Source: an uncultured Bacteroides sp.
GTDB lineage: Bacteria; Bacteroidota; Bacteroidia; Bacteroidales; Bacteroidaceae
Reading direction: 5' to 3'
DNA: 64,000 bases
Assembly: GCF_902491285.1 (NCBI RefSeq)
Contig: NZ_CABUHK010000006.1
Span: 50,621-114,620, forward strand
Part shown: in pieces, positions 16,810 through 30,643 of the stretch
Position numbering within the stretch: position 1 is the stretch's first letter
Layout of the letters: each line of letters starts with the position of its first letter
Made by a program: the position numbers and the translations under genes
The notes under the pieces: generated by a model
What the model saw: only the letters and a program-made list of their open reading frames with translations
Told to the model about the DNA's origin: nothing
Database searches by the model: none

Positions 16810-19800
16810 TTACTTTCCTCTATACTCTTGTGGTGACTGATTGAAGCAGGCCTTGAAGCAATGGCGGAAGTAGCGTAGGGAACTGAATCCTGCCTGATAG
16901 GCAATTTCCGTGATTTGCAGTTCGGGATGATTCTTCAATAGTTCTGCCGCGTATTTCAGACGGGCATTCATAATAAACTCGTTAGGAGACATACAGCTCA
17001 AGGCTTTCAGTTTGTTGTAGAATGCGCTGCGGCTCAAGGCCATTTCTTTGGCGAGGACACTGACATCGAATTCTGAGTCTGAGAGGTGTGCTTTGACTGT
17101 TTCCTCTAATTGTTCCAGGAACTTGGCATCAATAGGGTTGAGTGCCAGTGCCTGTATTCCAATTTCAACAGGAGACTTGCTGGTTGCCATTTCCTGGCTG
17201 AACTTCTGTTTCAGCAGTTTCCGGTTACGCAGTATATTGGCAATGTGAGCCTGCAACATTCTGTTGTTGAAAGGCTTTCCGATATATTCGTCGGCACCGC
17301 ATTGCAGCCCTTCCATCTTCTTGTCGTTCGAGGTGAGGGCGGTGAGTAGTATTACGGGAGTGTGGCAGAGGTCGAAGTCGGTTTTGATTTTGGAACACAT
17401 CTCGATGCCGTCCATTTCCGGCATCATGACATCGCTCAGTATGAGGTCGGGACGTTCTTCCATCGCTTTCTGCAGTCCGTCCTTTCCGTTCATGGCAATA
17501 ACTACCCGGTAGAGCGGTGAGAGCAGGTCAGTGAGCAGTTGGAGCAGTTCTTCGTTATCCTCTACAATGAGTACGCAGTCCTTGTCCGTTCTTCCGGAGG
17601 GGAGCGCTTCGGGTGTTTCTTCCGTTGCACATTCTTCCGCTTCGGCAGTCTCGGTGAGCGGTGCAGGTATTGTTTCATATCCCGTTTTGTCTGCTTCTAC
17701 GAAAGTGACGTAGCTATCATCTTTGAACGGATTCTCTTTGGACAATGTTACAGTGAAGATACTTCCGTAGTCTATTGCACTCTGCACTTCGATTTGACCG
17801 TGGTGTAGTTCCACAATGCCCTTCGAAAGAGCCAGACCGATGCCGCTGCCGGGTGACGAGGAACCCTCGTCCGCCTGATAGAAGCGGTCGAAGATAAATG
17901 GTAGAGCATTTTGAGGAATACCCTTGCCGGAGTCTATTACTTTAATATGAATAAAGTCTCCTCTATCAGTGATTTGCAGTTCTATCTTCCCTTTTTCGGG
18001 CGTATGCTTGAAGGCATTGGAGAGCAGATTGGTGAGGACTTTTCTCAGTTGTCGTCCATCAAACCAGCACAACAGACTTTCTACTTCTGTATGGAATATA
18101 AACTGTAGATTCTGTAAGTCCGCCTGGTCGGTGAAGTCTTGATGGATTTGCTTCAAGTAGGGAATGATGTCCATTTGGCAAACGTTCAGATGCAGTTTTC
18201 CACGCTCCATCTTCCGAAAATCCAGTAATTCGGAGATCAGTTCCTTGAACTGGAATGTGTTTCTGTAGATTTTTGTCAGGCGACTGCGCAGAAAAGGAGA
18301 GAGACTATTGCTCTGAAGCAGTGCTTCTATTTGTGTGATAATCAGTGTCAACGGTGTGCGAAACTCATGGGAGATGTTAGCAAAGAACTGCAATTTGGCT
18401 TGTATCAGTTCTTCGTTCTTTTCTTTTTCCAGTTTTTCTTGTGCCAGTGAAGCGCGGAGTCGCATCTTGGAACGTGCTTCACGGAAGATATTCCAACCTA
18501 TGACGGTGATTGTGCAGAGATAAAGAATCCACATCCACCAGGTATTCCACCAGGGGCGGTGGATGAGAATGGGAAGTTCAATGGCATGCACTTCATCGAG
18601 TGGACTTTGCTGTTGTTCACGTATTACCAACTTATACTTTCCGGGGGAGAGATTAGTGAATACCACAGTGTTACCGTTGGTTCTGTTCCATTCTCTGCTG
18701 AATCCTTCCATCTTGTATTCGTAAATCTTCCTATCGGTATTACTAACGTAATTGTTGGAAGAGAAATTGATGGAGAAGTTGTTTTCTTTGTGTGCTAACT
18801 CTATCTGGCGGACAAAGGGTAGGGCACTTTTCAGAATACCGTCATCTGCTCCGACGGAGATACCCCGGTTGTTTACTGCCAAAGAAGAAAAATAAAGATT
18901 GTACTTCGGGGCGATTTTCTGCAAAGAGGAGTTCATGAACGAACTCATTCCTTCTACACCGCCTACAAACGTTTCTCCGTTACGGCAAATCAGAAGCCCG
19001 CAACCTTCATTGATAGCGGAAAGGTGTAGGCTTTCCACATCAATTATCCGCTTCTCTTTGGTTTGCGGATGATAAATAAGGAGACCGTGGTCGTTATTGA
19101 TTGCCAGATATCCCTTGTCGGTGATGACCATATTGTAGCAATAGTCGGCATCAATATCCGTGCAGGCTATAAATTTCTCCCTTTCTCTGTCGAACCGGTA
19201 GATGCCGCTGCCGGAAGTACCGAAATAAAGGGTACCGTCGTGGCTTTCTACCATGCTCTGTACATAATACTTTCCCAGTCCGTTTTCACCGTATTGGTAG
19301 ATATACTTCTCTTTTGGATTGTTCATGTTGATACGGATAATCTTCTTCCAGTGGGTTATCCAAAGGTAATTTTGAGAATCTATCAGAAAATTGCTTCCCT
19401 CTGTGTTTGCTTCCGGAGTCTGGGGAAGTAGTTTTTGGAAGTCTTCTTTTCCTTCTTTGAAAAACATACCTTTTCCTGTGAGCAGATAGAGCTTTCCTTC
19501 TTTGAACGCTGTTTTTATCCAAGTATCTCCAAACTCTTTGGAGTGGAAGACAACCCTTTTGCTTGGAATGTCGAAGCATAAGCCACCCTGTTTGTGAGTG
19601 CCTATGTAGAGCCGGTCGTTTGCGGCATCGTAGGTGATACATTTCAGATTGTAGAATATTCCGTTGGGTGATTTTGCGTCCATCAGGTAGTGGGTGAATC
19701 GTCCGGTTTTCCGCTCCAGACAGTTCAGCCCTCCCCCTTCGGTACAAATCCATATGTCTCCATGCTTGTCTTCCACCATGTTCCCAACAAAGGGGAAACT

Positions 19801-20790
19801 TAGTCCGTTCTCATTACCGATACTTTCGGTATAGTGGCTGAAGATATCCACTTCGGGGTTGAAGTAGCTGACCCCGCCATAGTAGGTACCCACCCAGATA
19901 GTACCTTGCCGGTCTTTGTGGAGGGAAAAAATGGAAGAGTGGCGTAAATTTCCGGGTTTGCTCCCTTTTTGATAATAAGAAACATGTCCCAATGTGTCTA
20001 TCTTGTTCAGCCCGTTGAAGGTGCCCAGCCAGATACTTCCTTCGTTATCTTCCACAAAGCAACGCACGTCATTGTTGGAGATGCCGAATTCGTCCTGAAT
20101 GGTGAATTGTTGGCTGATTCCGTTCTCTATCTTGTACATGCCGTTGCGGAAGGTAGCCACCCACATTGCGCCCCGGCTGTCGCGATACAATGAAAGTACG
20201 TTGATGTTCGGAATCACGCAGACGGGTGATGACGGGGTATGGATATTATCTGTTCTGTAAAGTCCGTTTCTGGTACCCAGCCAAAGGCTGTTGTTTACGT
20301 CTGCATAGAGTCGGATGATTCTTTTGTGGAAAGGGGCTTGATAGACAAATTTGAATGTTTCTTTTTCCCGATCCCATTGGAAAATGCTGTCATTGACAGC
20401 GGTCCATATGGTATGATTCTGTGCGAATAAAGCCTGTGTGCGTAGCGGCAACGGCAGGAAACGGTCCTTGTGTAGATCGTAGCGGATGAGGTTTCCGTCA
20501 GAAGTGAAAAATAGGCTGCCTTGTTTGTCACTTACTATATTGGATATTTCATTGCCGCCAAAATAATCTTTGTTGTCCGGAGACGGTTTATAAGTTCGCA
20601 TTTGGTTTCCGTCATAGCAACTCAAGCCTTCGAGTGTACCAAACCACATTCTGTCCAGTTCGTCCTGGCAGATGGAGAGTACTGATATTTGTGACAGACC
20701 GTTTGATTTGCCTAAGTGTTTAAAATAGATATTTCCGTGGACGGCAACAGATATGAGCAGAAATAGGTATAGTAACGATTTTCTTTTCAT
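16810..20790 (-). CDS. Hybrid two-component system (HTCS) sensor-regulator
   Basis: A 1326-residue fused sensor kinase, receiver and AraC-type activator that binds an oligosaccharide in the periplasm and switches on its PUL. Order: signal peptide, about 14 two-bladed-propeller repeats (Reg_prop, e.g. GLSQISVLSICQDELDRMWFGT), Y_Y_Y domain near 690-780, one membrane segment (WWMWILYLCTITVIGWNIF), HisKA with phospho-acceptor in FFANISHEFRTPLTLI, HATPase (LLSNAFKHTPEKG, SGIGLALSKG), receiver (VLIVEDNEELL, LILSDVMMPEMDG, GKPF) and a C-terminal AraC helix-turn-helix (ITEIAYQAGFSSLRYFRHCFKACFNQSPQEYR). The frame is open to 20835, but the -7 box at 20833-20840 overlaps that start, so the ATG at 20790 is chosen. 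It likely acts at the three repeated elements found in front of GH88, susC and GH3. Confidence 0.95.
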   Translation of the reverse strand: MKRKSLLYLFLLISVAVHGNIYFKHLGKSNGLSQISVLSICQDELDRMWFGTLEGLSCYDGNQMRTYKPSPDNKDYFGGNEISNIVSDKQGSLFFTSDGNLIRYDLHKDRFLPLPLRTQALFAQNHTIWTAVNDSIFQWDREKETFKFVYQAPFHKRIIRLYADVNNSLWLGTRNGLYRTDNIHTPSSPVCVIPNINVLSLYRDSRGAMWVATFRNGMYKIENGISQQFTIQDEFGISNNDVRCFVEDNEGSIWLGTFNGLNKIDTLGHVSYYQKGSKPGNLRHSSIFSLHKDRQGTIWVGTYYGGVSYFNPEVDIFSHYTESIGNENGLSFPFVGNMVEDKHGDIWICTEGGGLNCLERKTGRFTHYLMDAKSPNGIFYNLKCITYDAANDRLYIGTHKQGGLCFDIPSKRVVFHSKEFGDTWIKTAFKEGKLYLLTGKGMFFKEGKEDFQKLLPQTPEANTEGSNFLIDSQNYLWITHWKKIIRINMNNPKEKYIYQYGENGLGKYYVQSMVESHDGTLYFGTSGSGIYRFDREREKFIACTDIDADYCYNMVITDKGYLAINNDHGLLIYHPQTKEKRIIDVESLHLSAINEGCGLLICRNGETFVGGVEGMSSFMNSSLQKIAPKYNLYFSSLAVNNRGISVGADDGILKSALPFVRQIELAHKENNFSINFSSNNYVSNTDRKIYEYKMEGFSREWNRTNGNTVVFTNLSPGKYKLVIREQQQSPLDEVHAIELPILIHRPWWNTWWMWILYLCTITVIGWNIFREARSKMRLRASLAQEKLEKEKNEELIQAKLQFFANISHEFRTPLTLIITQIEALLQSNSLSPFLRSRLTKIYRNTFQFKELISELLDFRKMERGKLHLNVCQMDIIPYLKQIHQDFTDQADLQNLQFIFHTEVESLLCWFDGRQLRKVLTNLLSNAFKHTPEKGKIELQITDRGDFIHIKVIDSGKGIPQNALPFIFDRFYQADEGSSSPGSGIGLALSKGIVELHHGQIEVQSAIDYGSIFTVTLSKENPFKDDSYVTFVEADKTGYETIPAPLTETAEAEECATEETPEALPSGRTDKDCVLIVEDNEELLQLLTDLLSPLYRVVIAMNGKDGLQKAMEERPDLILSDVMMPEMDGIEMCSKIKTDFDLCHTPVILLTALTSNDKKMEGLQCGADEYIGKPFNNRMLQAHIANILRNRKLLKQKFSQEMATSKSPVEIGIQALALNPIDAKFLEQLEETVKAHLSDSEFDVSVLAKEMALSRSAFYNKLKALSCMSPNEFIMNARLKYAAELLKNHPELQITEIAYQAGFSSLRYFRHCFKACFNQSPQEYRGK

Positions 20791-20832
20791 AGCGGGGATT
20801 TTGAGATTAAGTGTGTTTGTATAATTACCAAA

Positions 20833-20840
20833 CAAAGGTA
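20833..20840 (-). promoter_or_regulatory. -7 box for HTCS gene
   Basis: TACCTTTG on the minus strand fits TAnnTTTG and gives a leader of about 35 nt before the ATG at 20790. The 20-bp element of the other three promoters is absent at the corresponding distance, so the regulator gene itself is probably expressed constitutively. Confidence 0.45.
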
Positions 20841-20907
20841 AGGCTTTTAGCCGAAAATGGAATGTTAAAAATTAGCTTTTTAATGGAGAAGACATAAATG
20901 TATCACG

Positions 20908-20954
20908 AAAAAGACAAATTCTCCCCTTATGAGTTTAAGGGCATTCTATCTTTG
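20908..20954 (+). promoter_or_regulatory. Promoter and putative HTCS operator for GH3
   Basis: AAAAAGACAAATTCTCCCCT at 20908-20927, exactly 19 bp, then TATCTTTG at 20947-20954 (TAnnTTTG). Element and spacing match the susC promoter at 2303-2349. The GH3 ATG is about 50 nt downstream, so GH3 is a separate transcription unit of the same regulon. Confidence 0.72.
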
Positions 20955-21006
20955 CGGCAACCGTATGAGGTATATTGCCTTACTGTGTAGCCTTTAATAT
21001 AAAGTA

Positions 21007-23259
21007 ATGAACATGAAACTCAAATCAATTTTATTGGGCTTGTCCATGGCGACTGCACTGCCTGCTTTGGCGCAGGTGCCGGTGTATTTGGATGCAAATA
21101 AGCCTGTTGAAGAACGGGTGAAAGATGCACTAAGCCGTATGACACTCGAAGAAAAGGTGGCGATGATTCACGCCCAGTCTAAATTCAGTTCACCAGGTGT
21201 GTCTCGTTTGGGTATTCCCGAGGTATGGACAACAGACGGTCCTCATGGTATCCGTCCCGAGGTTTTGTGGGATAAATGGAATCAGGCCGGATGGACTAAT
21301 GATTCTTGTATGGCTTATCCGGCGTTGACTTGTCTTTCGGCTACATGGAGTCCCGAAATGTCGTATCTTTACGGGAAGAGTATCGGTGAGGAAGCTCGCT
21401 ATCGCAAGAAAGATATTCTGCTCGGTCCCGGTGTGAATATCTATCGTACCCCTTTGAACGGACGTAACTTTGAATATATGGGCGAAGATCCGTATCTATC
21501 TTCTGTAATGGTAGTTCCTTATATTAAGGGAGTACAGGAGAACGGAGTGGCGACCTGTGTAAAACACTACGCATTGAACAATCAGGAATTCAAACGACAT
21601 ACCACTAATGTTCATTTGAGTGACCGTGCTCTTTATGAAATATATCTGCCGGCTTTCAAAGCTGCTGTTCAAGAAGGTGGGACGTGGGCAATTATGGGTG
21701 CCTATAACCTCTATCGGGGAGAACATGCCTGTCATAACAAACGTTTGCTTAAAGACATCCTTCGTGATGAATGGGGATTCGATGGGGTAGTGGTATCTGA
21801 TTGGGGAGGTGTACATAATACCGATCAGGCTATTCATAACGGTTTGGACATGGAATTTGGTTCTTGGACGAACGGGCTTTCTACCGGCACCCGCAATGCT
21901 TATGATAACTATTATCAGGCCTATCCTTATCTGAAACTGATAAAGGAAGGTAAAGTTGGAACCAAAGAACTGGACGAAAAGGTGAATAATATTCTTCGTC
22001 TTATTTTCCGTACTTCCATGAATCCCAATAGGCCGTTCGGCTCTTTAGGTTCTCCCGAACACGGGCAAGCCGCACGCCGGATTGGTGAAGAAGGCATTGT
22101 TCTTTTGCAGAATAAGAATAATGTATTGCCTGTCGACCTGAATAAGGCGAAGAAGATAGCCGTTATCGGTGAAAACGCCATTAAGATGATGACAGTAGGT
22201 GGTGGCAGTTCTTCTTTGAAGACTAAATATGAGATTTCTCCATTGGATGGTTTAAAGAAACGTATTGGTTCACAGGCTAAAATTGTGTATGCACGTGGAT
22301 ATGTAGGTGATCCTACCAGTGAATATAGCGGCGTCAAAACCGGTCAGAACTTGAAAGATAACCGTTCGGAAGACGAACTTCTCGCTGAGGCTCTGCAAGT
22401 GGCTAAGGATGCGGATTATGTAATCTTCTTCGGTGGACTGAACAAGAGTAATCATCAGGACTGTGAGGATACAGACCGTGCCTCTTTAGGTCTGCCATAT
22501 GCACAGGACAGGGTAGTAAGTGAACTGGCAAAAGTCAATAAAAACCTGATATTTGTCAATATCTCCGGTAATGCAGTAGCTATGCCTTGGGTGGATGAAG
22601 TTCCCGCCATTGTTCAGGGCTGGTTCTTGGGCTCGGAAGCCGGCACGGCTCTTGCTTCGGTTTTAGTGGGAGACGTAAACCCTTCCGGAAAACTTCCTTT
22701 CACTTTCCCTGTAAAATTGGATGATGTGGGTGCTCATAAACTGGGTGAATATCCGGGCAATAAAGAAGAATTGGCAAAGTCGAAGCACAGGGGGGATACC
22801 ATTAACGAAACTTATCACGAAGATATTTTTGTAGGTTACCGTTGGGCGGATAAAGAAAAAATCAAACCGTTGTTCCCGTTCGGACATGGATTGAGCTACA
22901 CGACTTTCGCTTATAGCAAACCTTCTGCTGATAAGAGAACAATGACTGCCGACGATACGATTTCGTTTACTGTCAATGTGAAGAATACGGGAACCCGTGA
23001 AGGTCAGGAAGTCGTCCAGCTTTATATCAGCGATAAGAAATCCTCTCTGCCCCGCCCGGTGAAAGAACTGAAAGCTTTCCAAAAAGTGAGACTGTCTCCG
23101 GGCGAAGAGCAAGCGGTGACGCTGACAATTGATAAGAAAGCATTGAGCTTCTTCGATGACACAAAACACGAGTGGATAGCCGAACCGGGCAAGTTTGAGG
23201 CGGTTATCGGAAGTTCATCGAGAGATATTAAGGGGATTGTACCCTTTGAGTTGAAATAA
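21007..23259 (+). CDS. GH3 beta-glycosidase
   Basis: A 750-residue exported enzyme of usual GH3 length. The signal peptide ends PALAQ. Features: N-terminal TIM barrel with TTDGPHGIRPEV, GVATCVKHYALNNQE and the nucleophile Asp265 in GVVVSDWGG; an alpha/beta sandwich domain (IAVIGENAIKMMTVGGGSS, SGNAVAMPWVDEVPAIVQGWFLGSEAGTALASVLVGDVNPSGKLPFTFP); and a C-terminal fibronectin-III-like domain (VNVKNTGTREGQEVVQLYISD). Family members are exo-acting on beta-glucosides, beta-xylosides or beta-N-acetylhexosaminides; the sequence does not settle which, although no KHFPGxGxxxxDSH motif of the NagZ type is present. It shares an operator with the SusCD operon, and its end converges on the GH2 gene of the next PUL. 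Confidence 0.93.
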   Translation: MNMKLKSILLGLSMATALPALAQVPVYLDANKPVEERVKDALSRMTLEEKVAMIHAQSKFSSPGVSRLGIPEVWTTDGPHGIRPEVLWDKWNQAGWTNDSCMAYPALTCLSATWSPEMSYLYGKSIGEEARYRKKDILLGPGVNIYRTPLNGRNFEYMGEDPYLSSVMVVPYIKGVQENGVATCVKHYALNNQEFKRHTTNVHLSDRALYEIYLPAFKAAVQEGGTWAIMGAYNLYRGEHACHNKRLLKDILRDEWGFDGVVVSDWGGVHNTDQAIHNGLDMEFGSWTNGLSTGTRNAYDNYYQAYPYLKLIKEGKVGTKELDEKVNNILRLIFRTSMNPNRPFGSLGSPEHGQAARRIGEEGIVLLQNKNNVLPVDLNKAKKIAVIGENAIKMMTVGGGSSSLKTKYEISPLDGLKKRIGSQAKIVYARGYVGDPTSEYSGVKTGQNLKDNRSEDELLAEALQVAKDADYVIFFGGLNKSNHQDCEDTDRASLGLPYAQDRVVSELAKVNKNLIFVNISGNAVAMPWVDEVPAIVQGWFLGSEAGTALASVLVGDVNPSGKLPFTFPVKLDDVGAHKLGEYPGNKEELAKSKHRGDTINETYHEDIFVGYRWADKEKIKPLFPFGHGLSYTTFAYSKPSADKRTMTADDTISFTVNVKNTGTREGQEVVQLYISDKKSSLPRPVKELKAFQKVRLSPGEEQAVTLTIDKKALSFFDDTKHEWIAEPGKFEAVIGSSSRDIKGIVPFELK

Positions 23260-23401
23260 ATTAGCGTGGGAGATATCCGGATACATATCAAGGTAGCCGT
23301 GTAGCACCCCGATGCTATTGGAATTTTTCAATTCATATTCGGCATATACCAATATATATATCCGGTTTTTTCTTTGTCCTTGGCGGCGGGCAAAATGAAA
23401 A

Positions 23402-28044
<4,643 letters not shown>

Positions 28045-28083
28045 TACTAAAGTTTTATTAAAAATGTGTCAAAACCCAACATA

Positions 28084-28166
28084 AGAACACAAATAACACA
28101 AATACCCAATCAGATAAGTTTGGATCATATAAGTCTAAAAAGCAATATTTGTGTAATTCGTGTTCT
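28084..28166. repeat. Long imperfect inverted repeat between binding protein and GH88
   Basis: Arms AGAACACAAATAACACAAAT (28084-28103) and ATTTGTGTAATTCGTGTTCT (28147-28166) pair at 18 of 20 positions around a 43-nt loop. In the transcript this is a large hairpin in the 135-nt intercistronic gap. It could be an mRNA-processing or stabilising element, or a dispersed Bacteroides intergenic repeat. There is no T-tract, so simple termination is less likely. Confidence 0.55.
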
Positions 28167-28179
28167 AATCTTTCATTGG

Positions 28180-29523
28180 TTATAAACCGTAAAGTTTCAA
28201 TTCGCCGATGGTTACAGCAGGGTGTGTTAAGTTAATATTAGGAGCAACATTATGAGACTCATCTGTCATAGGCTCATTTTCCTTCTGATGATTTAGCGCA
28301 TCATAACTGCGTATGAAAGAAATTCTGAAGACTTTAACCTGCATCCCGTTCAAGGCATAGACAGGTAAATCTGCTCTTTCCCTAAACCATGTACTCTTTC
28401 CGGTAGGTAAATTATCATTTTCTCTTAAATATTCACCCAACAACACAAGATTACTCTTCGACTCTCCTGCATATATTTTTATATGGCTTGGTACATTATT
28501 GTTATTAGTACCGGTTATATAATTGAATGTAATATATTTGTATTGGTTATCCGGCAAATTCACATCGATGTACACTCCATATTCAGCATCATAGTGAGGA
28601 TTTATGCCGCTATTCCAAATTGTTTGAAAGATAGTCGTGATGTCACCATCTGCAATTCTTGTATGATCTTGAGACCATCTTTGACTGCTTGCAAACAACA
28701 TATCATTGGTAATTTTTATTTCCGGGAGTTCGTCACCCATAGGTGCGCCACCGCTACTCTTCGTGTTTACGATGATCCAAATACGGCGTACGGCTGTCTC
28801 GTCTTGCATGAAAGTGACAGGCAGCATATAGTCTTTGGTTGAACTCAATTGGCTTATGTAACTCTTGTTAAATGTCACGGACAATGTGTTGTTCTCGTAT
28901 TTCAAATCTGAATAATGTGTGCTTTTCAGTACCTCACATTCCGTCTCGTATCGGATACTGTATTCTTTCATGTCAAGTTCATCGTTCTCGTTGGCTATGT
29001 CAAGAGTGACATTTCCGCTCAATCCGATGTTTTCCACTTTGAACGTCATATCCTGTTCTCCGCCGCCTATCATGTACGTATAATAATTGTACTCAGGACG
29101 GATATACTCGGTATCATACTCTTGGTTGAAACGATATGTGTAGACATCCTCGTTGGCGGTGTTGGTGATGCTGACCAATGCACTGCGGTTGTTCTCATTG
29201 TATGAGTTTTCCGATGCCATTATTATAATCTCACCGCTACCGTTCTGTTTTGCCACGGGATTGACGGTGACCCATGCACCACCTTCTAACGTCACAGTCC
29301 ATGAAGTCGCATCAGAAGCATCCACCATGAAACTGTAAATCTGCCCTTCTGCTGGAACGGACACTACGTGTTCTTGTCCGCTGACACATTCGAAATCAGA
29401 AGATGTTATCTCGAACGACAATTCTCCTTGGTTCAATTTGTTATCATCGTTGCTACATCCCACCATTGCCACCATTGCAGCAAGCAATGTGAAAAGCCTT
29501 ATGTTCTTATATGGATTTTTCAT
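28180..29523 (-). CDS. BACON/discoidin-type surface glycan-binding lipoprotein
   Basis: A 447-residue lipoprotein with lipobox MVGCS followed by NDDN, suggesting surface export. Residues about 35-135 form an Ig-like BACON-type domain (SWTVTLEGGAWVTVNPVAKQ ... NNRSALVSITNTANEDVYTYRFNQEY). A middle beta-sandwich (140-255, DUF1735-like ENNTLSVTFNKSYISQLSSTKDYMLPVTFM) and a C-terminal discoidin-like region (about 265-447, WSQDHTRIADGDITTIFQTIW ... VTIGELKLYGL) follow. No catalytic residues are evident. Its place after two SusCD pairs and a lyase suggests a surface glycan-binding protein of the PUL. It is architecturally similar to, but in sequence distant from, the one at 7579-8847. Confidence 0.82.
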   Translation of the reverse strand: MKNPYKNIRLFTLLAAMVAMVGCSNDDNKLNQGELSFEITSSDFECVSGQEHVVSVPAEGQIYSFMVDASDATSWTVTLEGGAWVTVNPVAKQNGSGEIIIMASENSYNENNRSALVSITNTANEDVYTYRFNQEYDTEYIRPEYNYYTYMIGGGEQDMTFKVENIGLSGNVTLDIANENDELDMKEYSIRYETECEVLKSTHYSDLKYENNTLSVTFNKSYISQLSSTKDYMLPVTFMQDETAVRRIWIIVNTKSSGGAPMGDELPEIKITNDMLFASSQRWSQDHTRIADGDITTIFQTIWNSGINPHYDAEYGVYIDVNLPDNQYKYITFNYITGTNNNNVPSHIKIYAGESKSNLVLLGEYLRENDNLPTGKSTWFRERADLPVYALNGMQVKVFRISFIRSYDALNHQKENEPMTDESHNVAPNINLTHPAVTIGELKLYGL

Positions 29524-29544
29524 TTCTTTGGGTTTTTAAGTTTA

Positions 29545-30627
29545 TTATTTCCAGCGCAAAGCACTCAGGCCGAGGCGCCAAGTGGCAAACTCATTACTTC
29601 TGTATTTGTCTATCACTCGCTTTAAGTCCCGGTCCATTTCGTAAAGTTCGTCTACCGCATAAACCGTTCCGCCCGGATTATATGTATTGTTATAGTCACT
29701 ACGGTTCTTGTCTGGAGCATATTCCGTATTTACGAATTCTACATGGGTATACTTTGTCGGTTCAAGTATGAATGGTTTCCAAAAGTCAACACTTCTTTTT
29801 ATAGAAGCCCCCCAGTTTACATCTTGTGCATAGAAAACATCAGCTACCTCGTATCCTTCAAGTATGGCTTTCAGATGGCATATCTTTGCAAAGAACTGCA
29901 GGTCGTATGCATGGTATGCAAAAGCGTCTCGTCCCAAGAGGTCTGTCGTAGTGCCGTTGGGAAAAAGGTTCTGTTTCACCCATTCCGGATAGTTGGTATT
30001 GAAATAGTTTAAAGCGTCCTCATCACCAAGTACTGTACCATATAGATAGAATTGAAAAAGAAGGCATGTACCCCAGTTGTTTATACGCAAGTCGTTGTCG
30101 CTTTTGAATACTTGAAGACGTTTATTTACCCAATTGTCGATAGTCTTTCTGTCTGCTTCGGAGATAACATTGCGGATGATGGAATATCCTTCCACGGCTG
30201 GAGTATAATAGTGTTCGTTGATGTTCGACCTGTGGTTTGCAACGTTACCTTTTGTCCATTCCTTGAGATTGGCCGCGGCTTTGTCCAGATACTTCTGTTC
30301 GCCGGTCATCAGGTAGGTTACGCAATGGTAGTATATCCTGTTCATCTCTCTCACGATGTAGTCCTTATCTGCTTGTGTGGCATCGTTATAATTGGCTTTC
30401 CACCATGTTGCCTGATTCAGATTCTTGTCTGATTCCGCTTTGATAGCCGTCTCGAACAGGGTTTTAAACGGGCTTTCAGGCTTGTCAAGTTCTGCCTTTG
30501 CTTTATCGTAGATTTCCTTGGACATCACCGCGTTGGGAAATACCTTGTTAACGTCGATTTGTGCCTTTATGGAAGAGGCTGTGAAGCCTCCCCATAATAA
30601 AGTCATAATAAATAATATCTTTTTCAT
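29545..30627 (-). CDS. Alginate-lyase-superfamily polysaccharide lyase (PL38-like?)
   Basis: An exported all-alpha-barrel protein of about 360 residues, predicted to cleave a uronic-acid polymer by beta-elimination. The start at 30627 (MKKILFIMTLLWGG) gives a standard signal peptide and has a purine-rich stretch before it; an ATG at 30639 is possible. Motifs include NRIYYHCVTYLMTGEQKYLDKAAANLKEW, NINEHYYTPAVEGYSIIRNVI, and LRINNWGTCLLFQFYLYGTVLGD, where the conserved Asn-Asn-Trp-Gly and downstream His/Tyr (GRDAFAYHAYDLQFFAKI) look like the active-site region of the alginate lyase fold. The NNWGT pattern suggests PL38, whose members act on alginate or glucuronan; I am not certain of the family. 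It is in an operon with GH88, which would process its unsaturated products. Confidence 0.75.
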   Translation of the reverse strand: MKKILFIMTLLWGGFTASSIKAQIDVNKVFPNAVMSKEIYDKAKAELDKPESPFKTLFETAIKAESDKNLNQATWWKANYNDATQADKDYIVREMNRIYYHCVTYLMTGEQKYLDKAAANLKEWTKGNVANHRSNINEHYYTPAVEGYSIIRNVISEADRKTIDNWVNKRLQVFKSDNDLRINNWGTCLLFQFYLYGTVLGDEDALNYFNTNYPEWVKQNLFPNGTTTDLLGRDAFAYHAYDLQFFAKICHLKAILEGYEVADVFYAQDVNWGASIKRSVDFWKPFILEPTKYTHVEFVNTEYAPDKNRSDYNNTYNPGGTVYAVDELYEMDRDLKRVIDKYRSNEFATWRLGLSALRWK

Positions 30628-30643
30628 ACGTGTTCTCATTTAA

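Noticed and set aside
23260..23401. Possible terminator between GH3 and GH2
   Set aside because: Only short imperfect palindromes are visible; none has a strong stem with a T-tract.
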